From Azonexaceae bacterium (GTDB taxonomy: Bacteria > Pseudomonadota > Gammaproteobacteria > Burkholderiales > Rhodocyclaceae), in NCBI GenBank assembly GCA_009469685.1, contig SSTA01000337.1, positions 1-5,865 of the forward strand: a stretch of 5,865 nt of DNA. The letters are read 5' to 3'. Positions 1 to 5,772 of this stretch are shown here, piece after piece (positions within the stretch are counted from its first letter, which is position 1; each line of letters begins with the position of its first letter). Under the pieces are notes generated by a model. That model was given only the letters and a program-made list of their open reading frames with translations. It did not search any database and was not told the origin of the DNA. The translations under genes and the position numbers were made by a program.

Positions 1-240
1 ACGCTCGACGGGGGAGGTGCGGGCCCACTTGTCGAAAGCGGCGTGGGCGGCGTCCAGGGCCAGTTCCACGTCCTCGGCGGTGGACCGGGCGGCCTGGGTA
101 TAGGGCCGCCCATGGATCGGGGTGATGACGTCGAAGTATTGACCTTTGACCGGGGCGACCCACTTGCCGCCGATGAAGTTGTCGTACTTGGCCTTGTAGG
201 CGATCTTGGCGCCTGCGGCGCCGGGTGCAGCGTAGAGCAT
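1..240 (-). CDS. NAD-dependent aldehyde dehydrogenase, ExaC/AcoD type (partial, N-terminal 80 residues)
   Basis: The frame starts at the ATG complementary to 238-240 and runs off the left edge, so only the first 80 of about 506 residues usual for the family are present. The start MLYAAPGAAGAKIAY and the following motif YDNFIGGKWVAPVKG, then FDVITPIHGRPYTQ and STAEDVELALDAAHAAF, are typical of the acetaldehyde/aldehyde dehydrogenase group that includes ExaC of ethanol oxidation and AcoD of acetoin catabolism. These cytoplasmic enzymes oxidise aldehydes to carboxylic acids with NAD+. The catalytic Cys and Glu lie outside the window. The start is supported by a GAGGAG ribosome site (complement of 247-252) six bases upstream. 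Family assignment is strong; the specific substrate cannot be read from this fragment. No neighbour in the window points to an alcohol or acetoin pathway. Confidence 0.93.
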   Translation of the reverse strand, partial: MLYAAPGAAGAKIAYKAKYDNFIGGKWVAPVKGQYFDVITPIHGRPYTQAARSTAEDVELALDAAHAAFDKWARTSPVER

Positions 241-353
241 TTGTTTCTCCTCAAAGAATTTGATAGGGAAAGACGCGTTGCAGCATGGGAGCGAGCTTGA
301 TATTTCTCTCGAGTCCGCAGGCTTGCAATAAGTGGTAAACTACATGCCTGTTA

Positions 354-382
354 ATCATATCCACTTGCCTTCGGATAAGCAA
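354..382 (-). promoter_or_regulatory. Candidate sigma-70 promoter of the aldehyde dehydrogenase gene
   Basis: On the minus strand, TTGCTT (complement of 377-382) is followed after exactly 17 bases by TATGAT (complement of 354-359), a 5/6 match to the -10 consensus. The -35 matches only in its TTG. An eight-base A run (complement of 385-392) lies just upstream of the -35 and could act as an UP element. Transcription would start near 347 and leave a leader of about 107 bases before the ATG at 240. Found by pattern reading only. Confidence 0.42.
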
Positions 383-893
383 TATTTTTTTTACTGCTTT
401 AAATCGTTGGGCAGATGCTGACTTATTCCTGTGAGAAGTTGATCAACGCAGCACGTCTCGATGAAGGCAGTGCGCCCCGACTCGGGGTGGCATTGAATTC
501 CACAAATGCCTGAGATTTTCTTTTGTCAGCAGGTGTCGGTCGGACTGTGCAAGATGCAGGGTCGAGTTTGATCAGAGGACCGGTTTGCGAATGAATTGCC
601 ACGCTTTCGCAAGACGAGTCACAGCGTCGGCATAGCGAGGTCCAGCAGGAGTCAATCAGCAGATCGACCGAAACCGGACCTGCCGATTCGGATCGCGGGC
701 TCTTGGGCAGGTTTCGGGACGATGCGGCCGTTCTCGGAGGGGAACTGACCGCTCCTGGCCAGCTGTTGCCTGACGTGTCTACACGAGAGGCTGAATGGCA
801 GTAGGCAACTCGTCCCGGTCGGTCGCCCCTTCAAACGGCGAGAGTCGGCACGCGTGCACCGATCATTTTTTCCGCGGCACCTCCTCCTTCACC
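383..893. other. Gene-free stretch between the haem-protein gene and the aldehyde dehydrogenase promoter
   Basis: I see no supportable coding region here on either strand: open frames are short, lack ribosome sites and resemble no protein I know. Small signals only: a 10-bp perfect palindrome GTTGATCAAC at 438-447, about 95 bases upstream of the predicted aldehyde dehydrogenase start point; a dyad CCCC/GGGG around 474-491 without a T run; CGTGT-CT-ACACG at 774-785; GCACGCGTGC at 848-857; and an unused Shine-Dalgarno-like run (complement of 880-889) just after the haem-protein stop. No convincing terminator for the haem-protein gene is visible. Confidence 0.5.
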
Positions 894-2429
894 CTAGGGT
901 CGGGTGCCAACTGCCGCCTGGAAAATGAAGCTGAAGTCGGCGGAAACGGCTGGGTGGCTCGCGAGGGCGCCATTTACGTGGCAGGTGGTGCAGGTGGTGG
1001 TCTGGAGATACGTTTCCATCGTTGTATTGGCCACCGGCAGCGCTGGAATGGTTGGACCGAAACGGGCCGGAACGGCCTGGGGCACCTCCGGATCTTGCAG
1101 GGGACTGGGAGACCACTGTACGTTGATCAATTTGTAATAGCGCCATATGGAGTTCGCATGAGTTTTGGCAATGCTAGCCTGGACCACGCGGTTGGCGTTG
1201 TCGACATCGGCCTGAATCGGAATCGTGCGCACGGTCTGGATGGCCCGAGGCGGGGGGCAATTTCCGCCGATGTGGTATGGCGGGCGGGTATTGGGTTTGC
1301 ACCCAATCGTCACCGACCTGGGCATGGGGCCGCCGTCCGGCTCCGCTAGACAGCGTCGATCGCTGACGATGACCTCGCGCGGTTGGCAACGGTCGTTGTG
1401 GAGATTGAAGCTGCCGCTCACGGGTCCGTTTTCGTCGGGAACGTTGTCGACGTGCTCGAAGGTCGCCCAGAAGTAAGAGGGTTGGCTGGTAGTTTTCTGG
1501 ATGATGTGCAACCCGACGAGGGCGACCCGGGTCAGACGGCAGTCCGTTCCTTCGGCATCGAGCACGGCGGCGTCACTGGTCTTGAAGTATCCCCATTTCG
1601 GATTCTCCGGGTCCGGCGCTTCCATCCAGGCTGCCTTCACGACGATCGCGCCGCTCCTGCCTTCCAGACTGCCCTTGGGGAGCACCAACGGATGACCGGA
1701 GGCGACGAATGCCGCCTGGCCGTCCGTGCGGTAAAGGCGATTGGCAGCGATGAATTCGACGATTTCCCGATTGACGCGGATCTCGTACCAGAGGTTCGTG
1801 TCATTGCTGGCCCCGATCCAGGAGGGCTGGTGGTTCGGCGCCCCGGCCTGTTCCGTGTAGTTGATGCGGGGCCGCTTGCTCTCCGGCCCGGGAGGAGTCT
1901 GCAACACGGTTAACTCCTCTGGGCCTGCCAAGCCCGCAGCCTTGACCCGCGCCGCGCAGCTCGCCGGCAAGGAAACATGCCGATCCGCCGCAGGTGGCAC
2001 TCCGCTAGGACGGAATACGTCGGCCAGACTCGGAAAAGTCTGCCATTGCACAGGACCTCGGTCGCCGGGTTGGCCGAACCGATCTCCGACGGCAGGCCAG
2101 TTCAGGGCGATGAATTGCTGCCAAAGATAGCAATTGACCGTCTTATGACTGGTGGTATTGGGCGCGTCGCCGGCCACCGCGCCGGAGTAGGACAAATAGA
2201 TGAAGGCGGCGCATTTGCTCGCGTAGGACGACTCAGAACGCGCCAGGGATGGGAGCAGGAGAAAAACACCGAGGGCCAGCGAAATCAGGAGATGGAGAAG
2301 GACCTTCAATGTGCTACTGCTGCAGGATTCGCGCTCGCCCGCCGCAACTACTTGTGTTGTGGTGCAACGTGAGTACGGCACCCGGCCGCGATCCGTGGAT
2401 ATGGGATGCTGGAAAGCAAGAGAGGACAT
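894..2429 (-). CDS. Secreted c-type cytochrome-like protein with a C-terminal CXXCH motif
   Basis: This 511-residue frame ends with TAG at 894-896. From the chosen ATG, a hydrophobic segment at about residues 42-62 (KVLLHLLISLALGVFLLLPS) followed by LARSESS is a Sec signal peptide, so the protein is probably periplasmic. A single haem-attachment motif CTTCH sits at residues 480-484 (complement of 978-992), 28 residues from the end. WQQFIALNWP (about 103-112), LVGLHIIQKT (about 304-313) and FWATFEHVDNVP (about 320-331) are conserved-looking blocks that I associate, from memory, with an uncharacterised proteobacterial cytochrome c family. The mature part has eight further cysteines (73, 100, 158, 297, 348, 360, 377, 391), an even number that could form disulfides. 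No redox partner is encoded nearby. Start choice is uncertain: ATG 2429 has a GGAAG site (complement of 2435-2439) five bases away, whereas TTG at 2309 would put MKVLLHLL directly at the N-terminus but has no visible ribosome site. Function unknown. Confidence 0.85.
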   Translation of the reverse strand: MSSLAFQHPISTDRGRVPYSRCTTTQVVAAGERESCSSSTLKVLLHLLISLALGVFLLLPSLARSESSYASKCAAFIYLSYSGAVAGDAPNTTSHKTVNCYLWQQFIALNWPAVGDRFGQPGDRGPVQWQTFPSLADVFRPSGVPPAADRHVSLPASCAARVKAAGLAGPEELTVLQTPPGPESKRPRINYTEQAGAPNHQPSWIGASNDTNLWYEIRVNREIVEFIAANRLYRTDGQAAFVASGHPLVLPKGSLEGRSGAIVVKAAWMEAPDPENPKWGYFKTSDAAVLDAEGTDCRLTRVALVGLHIIQKTTSQPSYFWATFEHVDNVPDENGPVSGSFNLHNDRCQPREVIVSDRRCLAEPDGGPMPRSVTIGCKPNTRPPYHIGGNCPPPRAIQTVRTIPIQADVDNANRVVQASIAKTHANSIWRYYKLINVQWSPSPLQDPEVPQAVPARFGPTIPALPVANTTMETYLQTTTCTTCHVNGALASHPAVSADFSFIFQAAVGTRP

Positions 2430-2465
2430 GGAATCTTCCATCCGAAGGTAGCGAACCGAATTCCG

Positions 2466-2492
2466 AGTGTAGCCAGCGTGCGCCACCCGCAA
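2466..2492 (-). promoter_or_regulatory. Weak candidate promoter of the haem-protein gene
   Basis: TACACT (complement of 2466-2471) resembles a -10 box and TTGCGG (complement of 2487-2492) a -35 box, but the spacer is only 15 bases. The start point would lie near 2459, about 30 bases upstream of the ATG at 2429, which favours that ATG over upstream alternatives. The short spacer suggests dependence on an activator or a chance match. Confidence 0.22.
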
Positions 2493-2531
2493 CTTCCTTC
2501 GCCCCCGGGCAGGCAGCTCGAGTCCGCTTAT

Positions 2532-2546
2532 CGGGCAAGTTGCCCG
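2532..2546. repeat. Perfect 15-bp odd palindrome in the divergent control region
   Basis: CGGGCAA-G-TTGCCCG has two perfect seven-base arms around one central base. It lies between two divergently transcribed genes, about 40 bases upstream of the weak -35 box of the haem-protein gene. Its position suits a dimeric regulator. No T run follows on either strand, so it is not a terminator. Confidence 0.4.
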
Positions 2547-2680
2547 GCTGCTCGCAGAAATGGGGCGCGCTTCCCATCGTCCGCTTTAGAGATTTTCTTG
2601 AACGCCCACGTCTGTCCGGAAAGAGCCGGCTCGGCTGGATCCCCTACGCCGCCGTACGGAATGCCCTGCGGCGGCTATCG

Positions 2681-2716
2681 GGTGTCGGGCGGGAATACGA
2701 GTTCCCGGCCGACACC
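2681..2716. repeat. 36-bp inverted repeat directly upstream of the membrane-protein promoter
   Basis: The arms GGTGTCGGGCGGGAA (2681-2695) and TTCCCGGCCGACACC (2702-2716) pair at 14 of 15 positions across a six-base centre, TACGAG. The right arm ends five bases before a candidate -35 box at 2722, so the repeat is centred near -58 to -59 of the predicted start point. That is where dimeric activators commonly bind. No poly-T follows, so termination is unlikely. A second GC dyad, GCCGCC (2648-2653) with GGCGGC (2670-2675), lies just upstream. Confidence 0.6.
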
Positions 2717-2721
2717 GGACG

Positions 2722-2750
2722 TTGCTTGCGTCGATTTATTTCCGGATACT
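2722..2750 (+). promoter_or_regulatory. Candidate sigma-70 promoter of the membrane-protein gene
   Basis: TTGCTT (2722-2727) and GATACT (2745-2750) are separated by exactly 17 bases. The -10 matches consensus at four positions and the -35 mainly in TTG. The start point would be near 2757, leaving a leader of about 24 bases. The strong inverted repeat immediately upstream suggests regulated use. Confidence 0.35.
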
Positions 2751-2765
2751 AGGCCGCAAGTCGAG

Positions 2766-2780
2766 GGCGAATGCTTCGCC
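2766..2780 (+). promoter_or_regulatory. Short hairpin between ribosome site and start codon
   Basis: GGCGAA-TGC-TTCGCC forms a perfect six-base stem with a three-base loop that ends at the base before the ATG at 2781. The only Shine-Dalgarno-like sequence, GAGGG (2763-2767), is 13 bases from that ATG and its last two bases lie in the stem. Folding would shorten the effective spacing or partly hide the ribosome site. It also contains an out-of-frame ATG at 2771. A regulatory role is inference. Confidence 0.35.
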
Positions 2781-3902
2781 ATGCCGATCGAGAAGCCTGG
2801 TTTTCTCCGACTCCTTCTGCCCATGACATCGGTGCGATTCGTTCTCTTCGTCATCTCCCTCACGCTGACTGAATCGGCCCACGCGAGTTATGGCCAGATG
2901 CGGCTCGACGGGCTGCTGACATTTCTTGGCTTGGTGGTTTTTTTCTGCCACGTCGGGCTCGTGAATCTACTCTTGTACGGTAAGTTGTTTCGCAAGCGCG
3001 CTCTGGTGGTCGCCGCCGGCGTGGTCTCTCTGGCGCTGGCTGCATTCCTGATTTTTGTCATTTCGTCGCCCAATGAGATGGCAGGTGTCGCCAAGCTTTT
3101 TTCCTACGGCCTGGCTCGCATACTGCTGGCCATTGCGCTGGTAGCGACATTGCCCTACGTGCTCCTGGCGCCGATCGCACAGTTCTCGGCCGTGGACGAT
3201 GGCCTGCCTTCGCCGCGCTGGGTCAGTCTCGGGCTGTCGCTGCAGATGGCTTTGGTGCCGGCATTGATAGCGCTGTCCTTCGTCGACGACGCTATTCGTC
3301 ACAAGGAATTTGCCGCAGGCCGTTCGGAAGGGATGGCGGTGAAAGCGGGGGATTTGTCATCGCTGCTGCAGCGCGCTGAGCAACGGCGCGAACGCATCTG
3401 GGCTACTCCGTGGTTTTATCCGTGGCGCGAGCGTTCTTCCACGACATCCTACTTTCCGTCTTCGGGTTGGGTGGGAGGGATGGGCCTCGGGCTGAATGAT
3501 TCGCCGCTCATCGCGACGATTGCGCCCCTGGGCGCGGAAGACGGCCGAGCACTCGCGACGCTGGCACATCAATACGTCGTGCCCGGTGTGGCGCCGAATG
3601 TGTACTTCAAGCTGGTGTGGGACGCGCTGCAGCCGGGGGGCGAGTACCTGAAGTTCGAGACTGTTTGGATAAGAGACGAGATGCTGCTGCCTTTGCTGGA
3701 GCGGCTCGAATCGGAGGGTGAGGCGCGACTTTGTGCGACTGGACGCATGGAGCGTCGGACGCGCGACATCCTTCGCAATGCCTATGTCGCGCGGGCCGAA
3801 GATCGCGGCAACGCGTCCCCTTGGAGCGACTACGTCAAGCGCGTTGCGCGCATCTGCCCGAACGCTGACGAACTGAGCCTCTGGCCGCGCTACGTTCAAT
3901 GA
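2781..3902 (+). CDS. Multi-pass membrane protein of unknown function with a soluble C-terminal domain
   Basis: The 373-residue frame ends with TGA at 3900-3902. I do not recognise its family. A first hydrophobic stretch (about 17-30) followed by TESAHA at 30-35 could be a cleavable signal or a first membrane segment. Four clear hydrophobic segments follow at about 44-66, 73-95, 108-133 and 147-168. The remaining 200 or so residues are mostly polar, with a charged stretch QRAEQRRER (about 197-205), a Trp-rich motif WATPWFYPW (207-215), and a C-terminal part rich in Arg and Glu with two Cys. No catalytic motif is evident. ATG 2781 was chosen because it precedes the hydrophobic region; the frame stays open upstream to 2406 but that part overlaps the opposite gene and looks non-coding. 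ATG 2823 is an alternative. It is divergent from the haem-protein gene and last in its transcript. Confidence 0.8.
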   Translation: MPIEKPGFLRLLLPMTSVRFVLFVISLTLTESAHASYGQMRLDGLLTFLGLVVFFCHVGLVNLLLYGKLFRKRALVVAAGVVSLALAAFLIFVISSPNEMAGVAKLFSYGLARILLAIALVATLPYVLLAPIAQFSAVDDGLPSPRWVSLGLSLQMALVPALIALSFVDDAIRHKEFAAGRSEGMAVKAGDLSSLLQRAEQRRERIWATPWFYPWRERSSTTSYFPSSGWVGGMGLGLNDSPLIATIAPLGAEDGRALATLAHQYVVPGVAPNVYFKLVWDALQPGGEYLKFETVWIRDEMLLPLLERLESEGEARLCATGRMERRTRDILRNAYVARAEDRGNASPWSDYVKRVARICPNADELSLWPRYVQ

Positions 3903-4388
3903 GTAGGCTTAATCGGTCGCGCCAGGTCGCCAAGCAATCGTTGCCCACTGCTACGCCTGAAATTCAAAGCGCAACGTTTCAATGTTTCCAACCTATCCGA
4001 CGTCCCCCCATTTTCAGTAGCAGAGGACTCTAGAGTCCGGGGTTAATTTACCGGAATTCATGGGCATTCTGAGCTGGAAAGTACCGTCCGATATCTCGGC
4101 AATGAGGTTGATGACGCGCTGAAAATCTCCAGGCAGACTGAAATCTAGCCACCACGCCATACGGCCGCCGGGGAAATACCGTGTGACCGCTTTCTGGCAG
4201 CATGTCAGAGGCGTACTTTCGCCCTGAGCGAACCTTTGTGCGCTCCCCAAAGTTGTCGTGCATCGGGCAGTTCTTACCGGAAACCAGCCACATCGCCCAG
4301 CACCGGTACGCAACATATTGGTCGCGGTGCAACAGGAGCGAGCCTGCCGGTGGGAAACGCCAAGCCGAGGATCGCGGCTCGTCACCCC
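3903..4388. other. Convergent intergenic region without a convincing gene
   Basis: About 490 bases separate two convergent genes. Open minus-strand frames at 4014-4385 and 4048-4332 overlap each other, have no ribosome sites and have mixed codon use. The C-terminal half of the first (about 4014-4190) reads somewhat protein-like and could be a gene relic, but I cannot name it. A perfect 14-bp palindrome and an adjacent imperfect AT-rich dyad lie at 4025-4052. No terminator for the upstream membrane-protein gene is obvious. Confidence 0.45.
4025..4038. repeat. Perfect 14-bp palindrome with a CTAG centre
   Basis: GGACTCTAGAGTCC is fully self-complementary. Two bases further on, GGTTAATTTACC (4041-4052) is an imperfect dyad matching at 10 of 12 positions. 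Neither is followed by a T run. One perfect 14-bp palindrome is not very unlikely by chance in a window this size, so a function is not established. Confidence 0.35.
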
Positions 4389-4416
4389 AAAAGAAAGGAC
4401 CCGCCGTAGCGGGCCC
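4389..4416 (-). terminator. Intrinsic terminator of the PEP-CTERM gene
   Basis: On the minus strand GGGCCCGC-TACG-GCGGGTCC forms an eight-pair stem (one G-T pair) with a four-base loop (complement of 4397-4416), followed at once by TTTCTTTT (complement of 4389-4396). It lies about 45 bases past the PEP-CTERM stop codon. Stem, loop and T run all fit a Rho-independent terminator. Confidence 0.85.
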
Positions 4417-4459
4417 GCTCTCTCTTATTCCGGTAAACGGTACCCAGGATCTGCGACCT

Positions 4460-5119
4460 CTAGTTCCGGCTCAGCGAGTTGCGGCGTCGCGCCCAGAGCA
4501 GCAGGGGCAGCGCCAGACCGATCAGTGGTAGTGGACCGGGCTCGGGCACCTCAGCACCCTGAGCTACGCGTAGCGACTGTTGGACGACACAGCAGAAATC
4601 GAAAACTTGCGGGTCGCCGATATCGCCAAAATTGCCGTTGGTGCCTGAGATGCCTCCGGCGCTGCTGGTGAGCCCGCCCTGAGTGTCGGCGAGGCTGTCG
4701 ATGGACCATGTGTACGTGAAGCTCTGATCGGACACCAAGCCTAGATAGTAGACCTCGCTCGCGAGTAGAGTCAGCGAGAACAGCGGCGAGTCGTACCACT
4801 GGTTAACGCCTCCCGCGGCCCCTACGGCAATCAGCGGGCTCAGGTACAGGCGAACCGCAGCATCGTCGAAAATCGCGAACTGGACGTTGCCAGCGGCTTC
4901 CTGTCGGCCGAATGTCCCAAACTGGTTGATCGTGACGTCGGACCCGCCCACTTCCAGGCGCGTGAGAATCCCACCCGGATAACCGGAAGTGGCGGGACCG
5001 CGCGTTTCCTCAGTCACGGTACCCGTAGGCGTATTGTCGTGAATGATTCCCGCCCCGGCGCTCGACGCCCACATTGCAGTGCTGCACAGCGCTGCGCACC
5101 ACAGATTTCGAAATTTCAT
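4460..5119 (-). CDS. PEP-CTERM sorting domain-containing secreted protein
   Basis: The 219-residue protein begins MKFRNLWCAALCSTAMW and has a signal peptide with a likely cleavage site after AGA (residues 21-23). Its C-terminus is a standard PEP-CTERM signal: VPEPGPLP at about 191-198, a hydrophobic segment LIGLALPLLLWA (199-210), and the basic cluster RRR (211-213). Such tails are recognised and removed by exosortase in exopolysaccharide-producing Gram-negative bacteria, and the protein is then exported or surface-attached. The middle is Gly/Ser/Thr-rich and probably beta-sandwich, without an enzyme motif; an adjacent CC pair lies at 176-177. The start at 5119 has a GAGGT ribosome site (complement of 5125-5129) five bases away. 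An upstream in-frame ATG at 5182 overlaps the sigma-54 promoter and is rejected. The gene is monocistronic, with its own terminator. No exosortase or polysaccharide gene is in the window. The exact role is unknown; matrix or floc formation is inferred from the class. Confidence 0.93.
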   Translation of the reverse strand: MKFRNLWCAALCSTAMWASSAGAGIIHDNTPTGTVTEETRGPATSGYPGGILTRLEVGGSDVTINQFGTFGRQEAAGNVQFAIFDDAAVRLYLSPLIAVGAAGGVNQWYDSPLFSLTLLASEVYYLGLVSDQSFTYTWSIDSLADTQGGLTSSAGGISGTNGNFGDIGDPQVFDFCCVVQQSLRVAQGAEVPEPGPLPLIGLALPLLLWARRRNSLSRN

Positions 5120-5165
5120 GTCGCACCTCAAGTGTCTTCCCCCAGCCGGGGTATGCCCGATCACC

Positions 5166-5181
5166 AGCAATGTATGTGCCA
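5166..5181 (-). promoter_or_regulatory. Sigma-54 (RpoN) -24/-12 promoter of the PEP-CTERM gene
   Basis: On the minus strand, TGGCAC-N5-TTGCT (complement of 5166-5181) has the invariant GG and GC with exactly ten bases between them and matches the RpoN consensus TGGCACG-N4-TTGCW at nearly all informative positions. Transcription would start near 5156, giving a leader of about 37 bases before the ATG at 5119. RpoN promoters need an enhancer-binding activator; for PEP-CTERM genes the PrsK/PrsR two-component system is the known candidate. I could not identify its binding site upstream. Confidence 0.75.
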
Positions 5182-5427
5182 TTCAATGTTTTCAACGAGT
5201 TGTGCGGTGAGCCCTCCCCGTTCGTTGCGGGACCGTAAGATTTTCCGACAATAGCCCGGCCTGTCTCTCCGCATTTCGAGGTCTTTTGTGGCGTGGGCGG
5301 CCACGGCGTGGATTGTTCGGCGGGAGCGATGCTAGTAGGTCCCGTAAACGGACGGGGCACGTGCATAGGCTGCCACCTTGACCGCATCCCCCATCAAGAC
5401 CGGGTGAGTAAGGCCATCGACCCCGCC
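5182..5427. other. Non-coding upstream region of the PEP-CTERM gene
   Basis: This stretch would hold any enhancer-binding sites for the sigma-54 promoter. I see small dyads, CCCGT/ACGGG (5341-5356) and CTTGA/TCAAG (5377-5398), but no clear pair of activator sites. Open frames crossing it on both strands lack ribosome sites and familiar motifs and are treated as chance. Confidence 0.4.
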
Positions 5428-5439
5428 TTACTCGCCCGG
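5400..5439. repeat. Strong 15-bp-stem inverted repeat
   Basis: CCGGGTGAGTAAGGC (5400-5414) and GCCTTACTCGCCCGG (5425-5439) pair at 14 of 15 positions, and the remaining T-G pair can wobble in RNA; the loop is ten bases. GGCCATCG also occurs twice (5412-5419 and 5438-5445). On the minus strand the hairpin is followed only by TCTTG, a poor T run, and it overlaps the stop codon of a short protein-like frame. It could be a weak terminator, a regulator site or part of a dispersed repeat. Confidence 0.6.
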
Positions 5440-5652
5440 CCATCGCGCTTCGATCTGCTGCTCGCACAGGCCATTGAGATTGGGGTTCCTGTCGAAAATC
5501 TTGGAGCGATACCGGTATGGCACGTTGTACGCGTCAAGTTGTTCAAATGCAGATTAGGTAGCTGGTTGTCCATAGAGCTGGCAGCGACACGGAGGGCGTA
5601 ACGCGAAGCCAATGGCTACGCAATTCACCCAGTTGAAATACCTGGACGGCAT
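5428..5652 (-). pseudogene. Possible decayed small gene or dispersed-repeat reading frame
   Basis: From an ATG (complement of 5650-5652) a 32-residue frame beginning MPSRYFNWVNCVAIGFALRP reaches TAA at 5554-5556. The same frame then continues open for 41 codons, through LDAYNVPYRYRSKIFDRNP and ending EQQIEARWPGE, to TAA at 5428-5430. About three quarters of the third codon positions in the 41-codon part are G or C, which looks like coding sequence in a GC-rich genome. There is no good ribosome site and one in-frame stop. The first segment resembles, from memory, short hypothetical proteins translated from repeated intergenic sequences in proteobacteria. It may be a relic, a repeat or chance. 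Confidence 0.22.
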
Positions 5653-5772
5653 GTAGTCGGAGCATTTCCGCTGGATTCAGGCCCAATTCCCGGGGTCGGC
5701 AACGGCCGATCAAGAGCCAGTTCCAACTCCCTTCTCGTGTCCCTTGTCACCAATTCTTCACCCACCACACCC

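Noticed and set aside
586..601. Sigma-54-like sequence on the minus strand (TGGCA, ten-base GG-GC spacing)
   Set aside because: The -12 part is poor (TTCGCA), it would give a leader of over 300 bases before the aldehyde dehydrogenase, and a better sigma-70 candidate lies closer.
848..871. GCACGCGTGC followed by six T bases on the plus strand as a terminator
   Set aside because: The palindrome leaves only a three-base stem once a loop is allowed, the T run is eight bases away, and no plus-strand gene ends here.
795..2372. Several long plus-strand frames opposite the haem-protein gene
   Set aside because: They are antisense shadows of a GC-rich gene and show no ribosome sites or recognisable motifs.
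2406..2780. Plus-strand frame open upstream of the membrane-protein ATG (would make a 498-residue protein)
   Set aside because: It overlaps the opposite gene's start, covers both palindromes and the promoter, and its translation is low-complexity and unlike the rest; the hydrophobic N-terminus begins after 2781.
4014..4385. Minus-strand 123-codon frame in the convergent gap
   Set aside because: Overlapping alternative frame of similar quality, no ribosome site, and no familiar motif; kept only as a possible relic in the description of that gap.
5120..5182. 21-codon N-terminal extension of the PEP-CTERM protein from ATG 5182
   Set aside because: It overlaps the sigma-54 promoter, and the extension would bury the signal peptide; the ATG at 5119 has a good ribosome site.
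5362..5376. CIGCH haem-like motif in a plus-strand frame starting with GTG at 5293
   Set aside because: No ribosome site, no signal peptide, and the frame runs through the strong hairpin; the motif is probably chance.
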